NCBI RefSeq assembly: GCF_003672135.1
Contig: NC_039518.1
Coordinates: 8,248,136-8,312,135, forward strand
DNA from: Ooceraea biroi
Taxonomy: Eukaryota > Arthropoda > Insecta > Hymenoptera > Formicidae
Length of the DNA stretch: 64,000 bases
Direction of reading: 5' to 3'
Part shown: piece by piece, positions 1-11,488 of the stretch
Layout of the letters: each line of letters begins with the position of its first letter
Position numbering within the stretch: the first letter of the stretch is position 1
Made by a program: the position numbers and the translations under genes
Notes under the pieces: generated by a model
Told to the model about the DNA's origin: nothing
Database searches by the model: none
The model's input: only the letters and a program-made list of their open reading frames with translations

Positions 1-302
1 TAGAGCTCGAATGGCAAGTCTTACCGCACCCCGCGTATTCTCCATGCGATTATTATTTGTTCCGGTGGATGCAAGACGCTTTAGAGGATACACACTTTGA
101 TAATTTGGAAGAAGTGCGAAAATTCGTCGACGAATGGATCAACTGAAAAGAAGAGTCATTTTATCGTCATCTCTTGCCAGAAAGATGGGAAAAAGTTATA
201 GAAAAGGAAGGAAAATATTTTGATGAAGGTATTCATTCATTATCATATTTAAATACATGCGTTTTTGAGAAAAAAACCCTCAAAACTAAATCACACCCCT
301 AA
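1..302 (+). mobile_element. 3' end of a mariner element, family A (cut by the window edge)
   Basis: The sequence matches the last part of the mariner at 41183-47778 almost base for base: the end of the transposase, its termination region and the 3' inverted repeat ending in CACACCCCTAA at 302, followed by the TA target dinucleotide at 303-304. It begins inside the region encoding the catalytic core, so only the C-terminal third is visible. The reading frame is already shifted, so it is a dead copy. The 5' part lies outside the window. Confidence 0.85.
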
Positions 303-359
303 TAAATCTATCTAGGGGACAATATCGAATCTGTAAATAGGTCTCAACAGATCAAACGA

Positions 360-824
360 ATTTAAAGAAGGATCAACGATCGATCATCGGGTGTGAGGAG
401 GACTAGTCATATGAGAGGACCGAGCGAGCTCTCCCGGAAGAGACGAAGGCACGAAAGGAACGAAACGGACGAAGACCCACGATGATGGAACACGACGGAG
501 AGGGGCGCCAACGCGCGCGGTTTCCCTCGAGAACACGGCCGGCGAGTCACGTTGAAGACGCCGGGCACTCGTGCAGCCGTGCTCCACGCCGGTTGATACT
601 GTTCCAGCTCTGCAGCCAGCTGGTCGGACAGCCGGTGGAGGCACCGTGAACTCGTCCGTTCCTCCGCGTCTGACACGCGAGTGCGAAGTCACAGACCTGA
701 TCCCTGCAAATCATTGCGCCGCGACGATTTCTGGACGCGTATAATTATTATCGGTCTCCCGTTTCGTCTTTCGTGATCAACCGAGCGACTCTATCTTCCG
801 CTGGAGGTCTTGCCACCGAAACAC
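360..824 (+). other. Possible 5' non-coding first exon with a splice donor
   Basis: A GC-rich, CpG-rich block in AT-rich surroundings ends at a strong donor context (ACAC then GTGAGTGT, intron from 825). No convincing open frame starts in it. It could be the untranslated first exon of a + strand gene, possibly linked to the short exon-like block at 21876-21935, but the link is only inference. The open frames on the opposite strand look like composition artefacts. Confidence 0.2.
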
Positions 825-2231
825 GTGAGTGTCACTAATTTACGATTTCGATTTCAAGGATTTGATAGCTCTCTTTTTCTTTATCTTTTTGATACTCGAA
901 TATTAATATTAATATTAGTTAGATACGTTTTATTATTTTTTAAAAATAATGTAGTGTTATGTTACGGCGATAAATGACGTTACTTGAAATGGTATTTGTG
1001 GTATTTTGCACGCGGATGTTTGTGTGTGTACATATGTTTTACGTGAAGATGAGAATGATATGGATAAATCGTCATGAGGTAGGCAACAATAATGACGCTC
1101 ACATCTCGCACTTCTCTCTATTGAGGGAACATTTGCTTGACGTAATGACGTTGGTAATAGTATGTAAATGTAATGATTGTGTATTGTATGTACGCATTTA
1201 TGAGTTTGAATTATATCTTCATCCTTTTTGGCGGTCTGAAACGTGAACAATTGAGAGGATATCCAAACCTCCTCAAATGGCCGCAATGATTCACTTGACA
1301 AAAGAGAAGCTTTCTAGTCATTATTTCAAATATATCATATAAATATCACAGAGGAAAAGATAATGTGTAGCACCGTGAAGCACAACAATATCACAGACAT
1401 CTTATTCCTCAATAACAACGACAGTACGACCCGTGTGAATAATATCTGATCATCGAATTAAACGGTCAGGCTACTCAATTATCTCGCAGCCGCGTGCACG
1501 TCATCTATTTTCAATAATTCTGATTATATCGCTATTTACATACTCTGCACATATGCCGTTGCTGAATTATGCATGACTGCCATTAATTTGTACATTTATG
1601 TATATTCTACCTTACTTTGTAAATTTTAATGTGATAGCTACATACTATTTTATAGGCATTATAAATTGGATATTTGGCCTAGATATTTATTTATATCATA
1701 TATCTAAAAATATCATCGACACAGGAATTTCGAGAAACTCAGTCAAGTATGTAATCAAGATATTAAAGACTGTAAACTCGAAATATTGTATAAACGCACC
1801 TAAATAAATCGCAAAGCACACAAGCCACGCGCTTGACGTTAAACCGCATATCTCCAATGAGGAAGAGCGACATTTGGATCAGTCTCTTATCAAGAGCAGT
1901 ACATTACGTCATCAAGTCCACCAGCGGTGACTAACGATAATGAATCATGAGGATCTTAACGCCGATAATGAAGATGAAAGAAGTCATTTCGCAAAAAACA
2001 CTTGAGCTGCCGAGTGGCGATTTCATTAATCGCGATAATCGATTGTCCGCAGCTGATGAGATCGCGACTGTCCTTTTAAGGAAGGCTACGCTTTCCAGAC
2101 TGGACGCCTTGAACTCGAACGCGCGTGGAAGGTCACGAAACACCTTTTTGGAACGCAAGACTGCCATGGCGAAGGGCATGCCGCGCCGCTCCGATACTTT
2201 CTCGCCAGGTTACCTACATATCGCATCGCCG
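825..2231. other. No gene recognised
   Basis: AT-rich sequence with short chance open frames. A 99-codon + strand frame at 1947-2246 has mixed composition and no recognisable family. It runs straight into the foldback at 2232, so I do not call it a gene. Confidence 0.5.
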
Positions 2232-2578
2232 ATTTTAAGCAATTAAAAGAAAATCAAAAATAATTGATAACGCGTAAGAAAAATAGATTGTTGCATAATT
2301 TTATCACATTTTTTAATAAAATTAAAACTAACAATAAGATAAAATTAAAATTAAGAAAACATTTATTTAATCAACGACGTATCTACAAGTCATAAATAAT
2401 AATATTTATAATATTATGACTTGTAGATACGTCGTTGATTAAATAAATGTTTTCTTAATTTTAATTTTATCTTATTGTTAGTTTTAATTTTATTAAAAAA
2501 TGTGATAGAAATTATGCAACAATCTATTTTTCTTACGCGTTATCAATTATTTTTGATTTTCTTTTAATTGCTTAAAAT
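2232..2578. repeat. Large near-perfect foldback (inverted repeat), about 165-bp arms
   Basis: The left arm runs from ATTTTAAGCAATTAAAAG to about 2396 and is repeated in reverse complement from about 2414 to 2578. The short AT-rich centre is near 2405. Both arms contain the same GACGTATCTACAAGTCAT block next to the loop. The arms match almost perfectly, so the pair is young or kept similar. No transposase or clear target duplication is visible. It may be a foldback MITE or a source of hairpin RNA. Confidence 0.9.
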
Positions 2579-3434
2579 TATAATATTATATATATTATTA
2601 TTTATAATACATATATATATGTAATATGTAACATGGCCATTGTTATATATTATATCAATTTTAATTTTATCCAAAAATACGACAGAAATTATGCCACAAC
2701 ATTGACTGCAACGGGGAGATGGTCATAACCGATGGAAACCAGTTACGCGAACGATGGTCACGGGCATCCCATGAATCATGATCCCATGAGCGTGGATCTT
2801 CTTCCGTAACAGCCGCGGGAACGTTCGTCTGCGGATCGGTCTGCTTCATCGCCTTGCTCATGTCCGAGGCCAACTACCTCGAGGCTTTCTTGTGCCCGCG
2901 CTCGTTTGCTCTTGTGTCGTTAGAAATTTATTATGCGTTTCTCGCGGCTGATGCGTCTTCGCTCGCGCGGAAATGTTTCCCGTAACTTTCGCGCGGCTGT
3001 CGCGAGGCTGCACGCACAATCGAGATTGCGGGGTCCGCGGATAACACGCATAATTAAATGAGCCGAGCAGAAGCGCACTTTGCCAAATGCACGTCCGCAC
3101 GAAGCGCCGGTAACACGGCTAATCGAATATCTGTTACACGCGAGTTATGTGAGCAACTTTCGAGGAAGCAATATCCGCCGCGTGGCGCATCTAACCGTGG
3201 TCGACAGTTTGTGCATGGAATTTGCAGATAATTATTGCTCTTCCGCAACGGTATAACGAATGAAGATAATCTTCTTTCTACTAGAAAATCAATTCGCGGC
3301 GTCGTCTCAAGTCGTCAATTTCAAGTGCTCGTAATTACAGCAATCTCGTCGCGAGATCTCGCGATTGCCAAGAGAGCAAGAGAGAGAGACGATAGTCAAA
3401 GAACTGCACGCGCATATTGAGATTGAAAATTGCG
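2579..3434. other. No gene recognised
   Basis: An AT-rich start, then CpG-rich sequence up to the assembly gap. Short open frames on both strands have no recognisable motif. Confidence 0.5.
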
Positions 3435-3534
3435 NNNNNNNNNNNNNNNNNNNNNNNNNNNNNNNNNNNNNNNNNNNNNNNNNNNNNNNNNNNNNNNNNN
3501 NNNNNNNNNNNNNNNNNNNNNNNNNNNNNNNNNN
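3435..3534. other. Assembly gap, 100 N
   Basis: Exactly 100 Ns, the conventional placeholder for a gap of unknown size. On its right the sequence enters directly into an inverted mariner copy, so the gap probably marks an unresolved repeat. Confidence 0.99.
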
Positions 3535-4134
3535 GTTAAATCTGGTTTTTCAACACTCGATTTTCGATATGTTAAATTCTCAGCAAATCTCTCGTGTCGT
3601 AAAACGCCGAATTCGAATCATCAGTCCTTTATTTTGTCAATCATCAATCGATTTGGCCTTCCTGAGCGTGGTGGATCTTTCACATTAAAATCTCGAGATC
3701 GAAATCTTGAGTAAAAACCAATTTTGACACTGCCGCAGTTTTAAAGCACTTCGCCATATATTGGATTGGCCAAAAAAGTAATTGCGGTTTTCGTTTATAT
3801 AAATGAAAAGGCGAAATTTTCATGAAGCAAAAAACTTATTGAAACAATATATTGTCCATTTGTTTCATTTATCTTTTTTACATTTTCAGGCAACTTTCAT
3901 GATTCCGCGCTCAAAAAGTTTCTTATCTTTTCAGCCAAAAAACTAATTCAAGAACCATTTGATATCCTCATCGGCAGTAAAGGTTTACCATCAAGGCGTC
4001 TTTGCAAAGAACGAAACAAATGTAAATCCCGAGTTGCCAGGTCTGGCGAATATGTATGTCGCCTAACATCATGGTAACACATCCCATTCAACTGCCAACA
4101 ATTATTCACGAGTGACCAAACTTATTTTCTCTCT

Positions 4135-4166
<32 letters not shown>

Positions 4167-4391
4167 TTTTCGTTGGTCTAGCTTATCATGGTGAAACACA
4201 ACACCTTTGCGATTCACCAATCTTCTCGACGTTTCCTGTTTTGATGCATCGTTAATTATCCGAGTTGACACAGTATACTCTGAATTAATGGTTTTGAATT
4301 CCTTGCAAGCAGCTCAAAATAACACAATACCTTTTACAAAGTCCCACCAAGACTGGAACAGCATAATGCTATTCTTTGGTGAATATCTGCT
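3535..4391 (-). mobile_element. Mariner family B, inverted arm (3' part plus N-terminal part of a neighbour copy)
   Basis: Read on the - strand this is the C-terminal half of a DD34D mariner transposase and its 3' inverted repeat (TTGGATTGGCCAAAAAAG at 3761-3778). Beyond the TA at that end lies the N-terminal part of a second copy, running into the gap. It mirrors 4392 to about 5150, so together they form an imperfect palindrome turning near 4391. A poly-T tract (about 4126-4170) interrupts it, and frequent single-base indels destroy all frames. Confidence 0.8.
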
Positions 4392-4919
4392 TGCCCAAGG
4401 AATCAAACCTATAATTCAACGTATACTGTCGTAACGGATAAATTAAACGATGCCAGTCAAACAGAAGATCGAGAATGTGGTGAATTCGCAAAGGTGTTGT
4501 GTTCACCATTGATAACCGTACGACCACTACAAGTTTGGTCACTCGTGAAAAAAGATGTTGCAGCAATCATGGATGGGATAGATGTTATCCATGATCCGTT
4601 ACCCACATCCACCATATTCGCCAAGACCTGGCACCAGTCGCCGAATTACCATTGTTTCGTTTTTGCAAAAACGCCTTGAATGTAAAACCCTTTACTGCGA
4701 TGAGATATCAAATGGGCCTGCTTCGGAATTGTTTTTCTGAAAAAGATAAGGAACTTTTTTTGAGCCGGAATTCATGTAAGTTGCCTGAAAATGTCAAAAA
4801 TAATGAAACAAAACCTGGACAGACTATTTGTTATAAAATAAAGTTTGCTTGCTTCCCATGCAAAAATTCCGCCTTTTAGTTTATATAAAAAAAACGCAAT
4901 TAGCTTTTGGCCAATCCAA
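4392..4919 (+). mobile_element. Mariner family B, 3' part (pseudogene)
   Basis: This is the forward-facing C-terminal half of the same transposase as at 10950-11411, with many single-base insertions and deletions. It ends in the 3' inverted repeat (CTTTTGGCCAATCCAA, ending 4919) followed by TA. The next copy begins immediately after this TA, inside its transposase rather than at a 5' inverted repeat. Confidence 0.8.
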
Positions 4920-4921
4920 TA

Positions 4922-5926
4922 TATGGCGAAGATGCTTTAAAAACGGCGGCAGTGTTCAAAATTGGTTTACTAAATTTCATCTCGAGATTTAATGTGAAAA
5001 GTGCACCCACGCTTCAGGAAGTTGCCAATCGAAATTATGATTGACAAAATAAAGCCACTGATCGATTCGAAATCGGCTTACGACACGAGAGATTGCTGAG
5101 AATCTTAACATATCGAAATCGAGTGTTGAAAACCATTTAAAACGACTTGGATACATTAGTAAGCTCGATATTTGGGTACCACATGAGCCTCAAAGAATTC
5201 ATCTCACTGAGCGTATTGACATCTGCGATTCTCTTTTGAAACGTGAGGAAAATGATCCATTTTTGAAACGTATGATAACAGCGACGAAAAATCGATCGTC
5301 TACAACATCGTCAAACGAAAAAGATCGTGGAGCAAAGCTGATGAAACCTGTCTGAAAGCACTTGAAAAGCAGATATTCACCAAAGAAAGATTATGCTGTC
5401 AGTCTGGTGGGACTTTAAAGGTATTGTGTATTTTGAGCTGCTTGCAAGAATCAAACCATAATTCAGACGTATACTGTCGTCAACTGGATAAATTAAACGA
5501 TGCCATCAAACAGAAACGTCGAGAATTGGTGAATCGCAAAGGTGTTGTGTTTCACCATGATAACGCTAGACCACGTACAAGTTTGGTCACTCATCAAATT
5601 GTTGCAGCGTGATGGATGTGTTACCACATCCACCATATTCCGCCAGACCTGGCACCATCGATTACCATTCGTTTCGTTTCTTTGCACAACGCCTTGAATG
5701 GTAAAACCTTTACTGCGATGAGGATATCAAATGTTCTTGGAATTGTTTTTTGCTGAAAAAGAATAAGAACTTTTTTGAGCGCGGAATCATGAAGTTGCCC
5801 TGAAAAATTGCAAAAGATAATCAAACAAAATGGACAATATATTGTTATAATAAAGTTTTTGTTTCCCATGAAAAATTCGCCTTTTTATTTATATAAAAAA
5901 AACGCAAATACTTTTGGCCAAACCAA
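4922..5926 (+). mobile_element. Mariner family B, copy lacking its 5' end (pseudogene)
   Basis: It starts right after 3' repeat plus TA of the preceding copy, at TATGGCGAAGATGC, which encodes the second helix-turn-helix region of a mariner transposase. It proceeds through the HTH (Ile-Ala-Glu-Asn-Leu-Asn-Ile-Ser), the Trp-Val-Pro-His-Glu linker and the catalytic domain to the 3' repeat (CCAAACCAA ending 5926, then TA). Frameshifts and stops are scattered throughout. The catalytic Asp of the first motif is disrupted near 5290. It is not functional. Confidence 0.8.
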
Positions 5927-5928
5927 TA

Positions 5929-7655
5929 GAATTGAGAAGAAAAATTCAATGTTATGTAAGGACAAGCAGAGAAAATTACAAACGCTTTCATGGATTTGTT
6001 GGATCCTCTTCAGCGAATAGGTATAAAGACATAAAAGTAAAACTTAAAAGTAGTTAAAACCCTTAACTGTCCATTCAACAGATCCAAAATAAAATTAAAA
6101 AGTTGAGATCAATAAAATTGAAATATACGCCCACAACAACCGCAAATTTAGATTCCCATGCCCACACAATTTGATTAAACAAAACAGAATCCCAAAACAG
6201 AATTATAATATTAAGAAAGATCATATATAACTTTTTTATATAATCTGAGCGACACTCGATTATATTCGATTCCGCAGTGTATTTCTTATCCCGTCTTTAA
6301 GGAAGCGCGTCCGCAGAAGCGGTCTGAAATGGCAGTCAGCAACCGCAAATCTACAAAGGATCCCCGACCGATGGCAATCCGATCTTGTCGATCCCGACCG
6401 TTGCGAGTTGTGTCAATTGCGTCGCTATGCTCCTAGCACACAGTCTCTCCATCCAGCAGGTTGCTGCTTGGTTCCCATGAGTTTTGAATGCTGATGGCGT
6501 CGGAAGGCCCCGCAAAGCCCGCAGTCTCATGTATTCGGCGACTCCGCGGGGGAGTGCTCTATTTTACGAGCGGTGTAATGAATCCGACAAATTTGCCTTC
6601 TGCCGATTTATCCGCGCGTAAGGACGCCAGCCGCTGTAGCCGCTGTAGCAAAGCCAGAGCCTGCCGCTGTTCGCCCGAGCACGCTCGCATGTTTACAGTT
6701 CATAATTCGTGGACCCGCCCGGAAATTGGCCCTCGCACGCCCACACTGGAATACGACGATGCGTCCGTGTCCCCTGTCCCACTACCCCCCGGGGGATTGT
6801 TCGAGTCGGAGTCGCGCGAGTCCATAAAAATTCACGGAGTCTGTAAAGAGTCCGAGGGAACCGCGCCGACATCCGAAGCTCGGAGAACGTCGCCTAATTA
6901 TTCGCCCTCGTGTAAATCTAGTGAGCAAGGCAGCCGCGAGAGAGCCCATTTCGTCGCCCCGCATATTTCTCGCGCCTTAAAGCAGCGCGCTCAATCTCGA
7001 CGGTCATACACGTCATGTGCCGGAGTACTGAATCGCCGGAAGCGGAATCGGAGCGGGTCCACACAAACCGCGCCGGCTTATGTTCGTACGTCATCCCGCG
7101 CGCGCCGCAACAACACCCGTGTTCTATCCTCGGCCGTACGGTAACTCAAGAGCGCTTTAATTATCGAGGCCATTTCGTATACAAGTATGCGCGCGCCGGT
7201 ATCCGCCGAGAGTCCGCGTACATGCATCGTCCGAGGAGTCATAAACGAGTTCCACGGTACAAAGGAAACGGGCAAATCGGCTCCGCGGACAAAACGAGGC
7301 CACATTAGAGCTGCGCGCGAGAGAGATAGGAGAGGGGCGAAAGTTCGATAAGGGGCACCGCAGCCGAATGAAGTGCTCTAGGCTAATTGCTTCCGTTGCT
7401 TTCCCAAAATTAACTTTAACGCGAGGGCGGGGGGGCGCTTAATTAACTACCGTAGGTCGTCCCCCTGGGTATCTCAGAAACGAAGAAAGCCGCCGCCCGC
7501 TTCGCCGCGCATAGCATGGCCATCCACATTCCCGTCTATTTATCATGTAGACCAGCCTGTGGCAGTTCCGAAACTTAATCAAGCGCCCGGAGTTTCGTGG
7601 CTGCAATCACGGAGGCCCGAACACGATGTCTCCCTTTCAACACAGTCGCGGGCTT
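5929..7655. other. No gene recognised
   Basis: AT-rich up to about 6280, then GC- and CpG-rich. A 218-codon + strand frame at 6488-7144 exists. Its product is rich in Arg, Ser and Pro with no domain I recognise, the upstream sequence is not start-like, and the GC content alone can explain its length. Confidence 0.45.
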
Positions 7656-10455
7656 AGAGGGGGGAGCCTCCCTTTAGAACGCTGAAAATAAGGTATATAA
7701 TTTTACGAATGTGTTTGGAGAAACTATACAGCTAATTATTATAAAACTTTATGCATTTAATTAGTACAGTGTTCTATATATAAAAAATTATTGTTTTATT
7801 ATGAAGATATCGCTTGTAGAGGCTTCTTCCTGAGAAATCTTAGTGCAGCCGCCGTCGCCGGTATCTCTGCAAATGGGAGCACTCTCTCCTGCCTTCAAAT
7901 TTTCTTCTAAACTCGAAAAAATTGACACCATAGTTTCTCGTTATTTATGATTGTCCGCATCGTCGATGAACCAAGAGCGAGAAAGAAAATATAAGTTGAA
8001 AAGTGCCTAATATGTGCCGAGCTTAGACACAAAGTACCGATTTTTAGCAAAGTTTTGTGACACCTTCTTTCATTACAAAAATTATAATTGTTTCACTTAA
8101 TCGTTTTTTATCGAACTATTAAGTCATCGACTCATGGGAAATTCATAAAATAACGAGAAAATATTATACAATTTTTCAGTTTGCATGAAATTTAGGAGGC
8201 GCGGGAGAATGCTACCAATTTACAATGCCGGCTCTCAAACTAAGATGCCTCCAGACGGACCTCTACAGGCGATTAATTCAAAATGGAAAAAATAGAGTTT
8301 TTTAACTTTAAACATGTTAATAAATGCATCAAAGTTTTATAAGATCCGCATGTATAGTTTCTCCAAAAAAAAAATTATCGTAAAATAATACCTTATTTTC
8401 AACGTTCTAAAGCAGCTCCCCATTAACGCTGTCGCCTGCAAACGGCGAAGTAATGCATGATACTTCGTAATGCACGCGAAAGAAAAAGTTGAAAAGTGCC
8501 AAAATGCGTGCAGCTTAGAACACAAGAAGTACGATTTTTAATGAGCAAACCTTTGTTTTTTGAACGTCTGATCTTCCATGCAAACGTAATTGGTTTAACT
8601 TGAATGTTTTTATGAATACTTAAAGATTCATCGACGTCGTGGAATTCATAAAGAACAGAAAAATATGCCTTCAATTTTTCAGCTTTAGGTTGAAAAATTT
8701 TTGCTGAGCGGGAATGCTCACACAATTTTACAATTGCCTCTTCTGCGACGACCTCTAAGTGCGATATTTCAAAAAAAAAATAATGTTTTTTAAGTCTTTA
8801 AACATTACTAATAAAGCATTCAAAGTTTCTATTAATGATCGCATGTAATAGTTTCTCCAGACAAAAAAAATTCGATCAAAATTTACGCTACTTATTTTCA
8901 ACGTTCTAAAGCGGCTTGCGCGTCCTTACGCTGTCGCTTGCGACGGCGAATGTAATGATGATACTCGTTAAATGCACGCGAAGAAAAGAGAAGTTGAAAA
9001 GTGCCAGAATGGTGAGCTTAGAACACAAAAGTACGTTTTTAGGACAAAGTTTTTTGAACTTCTTCATGCAAAAATAATTGTTCAACTAATGTTTTTATGA
9101 ATATAAAGGTTCATCGACGGATGGGAATCATAAATACGAGAAAATATTCAATTTTTCAGTTTGCATGAAATGTAGGCGGAGAGATGCTCACAATTTAACA
9201 ATTGCCGGCTGCACATAAGATCGCTCCAGGACGACCTCTACAGGCGATTATTCAAATGAAAGAAAACTAAGTTTTTGTTATCTTTAAACATGTACTCGAT
9301 AATGCGCATCAAAGTCTTTAATACTGATCCGCTGTATTAGCAGTGTCTCCAAAAAAAAATTCGTAAAATTATACTTATTTTCAACGTTCTAAAGCAGCTC
9401 CCCCCTTAAACGCTGCGCTCGCAACACGAATGTTAATGTATATACTTCTGAATGCACCGAAAGAAAACAGGAGAGGAAGTGCATAGGGCAAAATGGTGGC
9501 AGCTTGTAGATACACATAAAGTACGATTTATGATAGGTACGAAAGCCTCTGCATTAAACTTTTTCAATGCCCAAAGTAATTGTTTCACTTAATGTTTTTC
9601 ATGAATATTAAAGGTTGCATCACAGTGGAATTTCATAAATATCGATAAGAATTATTGTAAATTTTTCAGTTTGAGAGAAATTTTAGAGAGCTGGGAGATA
9701 TGACGGCTCACCAATCTATTACACATGCGCGGCATGCAAACCTAAAATGCCCCGGACGACCTCCTACAGGCCAGATATATTTAAATCAAAACAACATATG
9801 TTTTTATCCTTTAACCAATGTACTAGATAAATGCCAGTCAAATGTTTATAATATCCGCTGTATAGTTTCTGTCCAAAAGAAAGATTCGTAAAATTATACC
9901 CTTTAGTTTCAAAACGTTCTAACACAGCATTCAGGCTCCCTCCCTTAACAGACTGCGCTGCGAACGCGCGATGTAATGTATGCAATCACACGTAATTGCA
10001 CGCGAAGAAAAAAAAGTTTGAAAAGGTGCCCAAAAGGTTGAGCTTAGAACACAAAAGTTACCGATTTTTAGGCAAAAGTTTCTTGAACCTTCTTCTGCAT
10101 GCAAAAATAATTGCTTCAACTTAATGTTTTTTATGATATTAAACGTTCATTCGACCGGATATAGGAATTCATAATAACGAGAAAATATCTTTCATTTTCA
10201 TTTGCATGAAATTTGGAGGCGGAGAATGCTCACTACAATTTACCATGCCGAGCATGCACTTAAATGCCATCCAGGACGATGCCTCTACAGCCGAATATAT
10301 GTCAAATCACAAAAAAAATTATTTTTCTTTACTAACATGTACTAATAAATCATTCAAAGTTCATAAATGAATCACGCCTGTATAGTTTCTCCTAAAAACG
10401 AATTCGTAAAAATAATACCTTATTTTCAAACGTTCTAAAGCAGCGCCCCCCTTAA
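7656..10455. repeat. Degraded five-unit tandem array of the TTAA inverted-repeat element
   Basis: It begins GAGGGGGGAGCCTCCC and contains repeated units that each end in TTATTTTCAACGTTCTAAAGC plus a C run, near 8430, 8915, 9400, 9935 and 10450. The spacing is about 500 bp. Each unit corresponds to one arm of the elements at 18234-18954 and 24037-24756. Between units is a short GCTGTCGC-type segment absent from those elements. The right edge is CCCCCC then TTAA. Single-base indels are very frequent compared with the other copies. Confidence 0.75.
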
Positions 10456-10789
10456 TAACGTCGCTCACGAGATACGAGGAAACTAATCCACGAATCTTGG
10501 AATTTTAACGTCTGAAATTTTTTAATAAAGCGAATCATTCAAATGCCACGTTGGAAACAAACAGTGGAAACTCCTCCCCATGGACATTGGAATCGTTTGT
10601 TTACCCGCACTCCAAGAGAAATACTTTGGGATGGCCGAACGACTCCGCGTCTCGCGATACAATGGATTCCGAGGCTTGATAGCTCCATACCGAGCCGACG
10701 AGCACGTAAATTGAGATTTCTCCACAGTAGCAACGGGGCATCGCGCTCTCGATTAGGCTCCGAAGTTTTGCTGTCAGTGGCGTCCGCAC
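10456..10789. other. No gene recognised
   Basis: Overlapping open frames on both strands (for example 10543-10824) have unremarkable composition and run into the mariner fragment. No family is recognised. Confidence 0.45.
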
Positions 10790-11488
10790 GAGCGTTGAAA
10801 CGTGAGGAAATGATCCATTTTTGAAACGTATGATAACAGGCGACGAAAAATGGATCGTCTACAACAACGTCAAACGAAAAAGATCGTGGAGCAAGCGTGA
10901 TGAACCTGCTGAAAGCACTTGAAAAGCAGATATTCACCAAAGAAAGATTATGCTGTCAGTCTGGTGGGACTTTAAAGGTATTGTGTATTTTGAGCTGCTT
11001 GCAAGGAATCAAACCATTAATTCAGACGTATACTGTCGTCAACTGGATAAATTAAATGATGCCATCAAACAGAAACGTCGAGAATTGGTGAATCGCAAAG
11101 GTGTTGTGTTTCACCATGATAACGCTAGACCACGTACAAGTTTGGTCACTCGTGAAAAATTGTTGCAGCTTGGATGGGATGTGTTACCACATCCACCATA
11201 TTCGCCAGACCTGGCACCATCAGATTACCATTTGTTTCGTTCTTTGCAAAACGCCTTGAATGGTAAAACCTTTACTGCTGATGAGGATATCAAATCGTTG
11301 TTGGAATTGTTTTTTGCTGAAAAAGATAAGAACTTTTTTGAGCGCGGAATCATGAAGTTGCCTGAAAAATGGCAAAAGATAATCAAACAAAATGGACAAT
11401 ATATTGTTTAATAAAGTTTTTGTTTCCCATGAAAAATTCGCCTTTTATTTTTATAAAAAAAAACGCAATTACTTTTTGGCCAACCCAA
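10790..11488 (+). mobile_element. Mariner family B, 5'-truncated copy with intact C-terminal open frame
   Basis: It starts near GTTGAAACGTGAGG in the linker before the catalytic core and ends with the 3' inverted repeat TACTTTTTGGCCAACCCAA at 11488. The frame at 10950-11411 encodes 153 residues of a mariner transposase: His-His-Asp-Asn-Ala-Arg-Pro, then exactly 34 residues to the third Asp in Ser-Asp-Tyr-His-Leu-Phe (DD34D), ending in the usual Gly-Gln-Tyr-Ile-Val. The first catalytic Asp (Gly-Asp-Glu-Lys-Trp) lies upstream near 10850 in another frame. The HTH domain and the 5' repeat are missing, so it is inactive. It is the cleanest copy of its family here. Confidence 0.85.

Noticed and set aside
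1947..2246. 99-codon + frame before the foldback
   Set aside because: It ends inside the foldback arm and has no recognisable motif or splice signals.
3365..3714. Open frames running through the 100-N gap
   Set aside because: They are created by translating Ns and have no meaning.
6488..7144. 218-codon open frame on the + strand
   Set aside because: It lies in a GC- and CpG-rich block where stops are rare; the Arg/Ser/Pro-rich product has no motif, and overlapping frames exist on the other strand.
10539..10940. 133-codon - strand frame next to the mariner fragment
   Set aside because: It runs across the border into mariner sequence on the antisense side, so it cannot be one gene.
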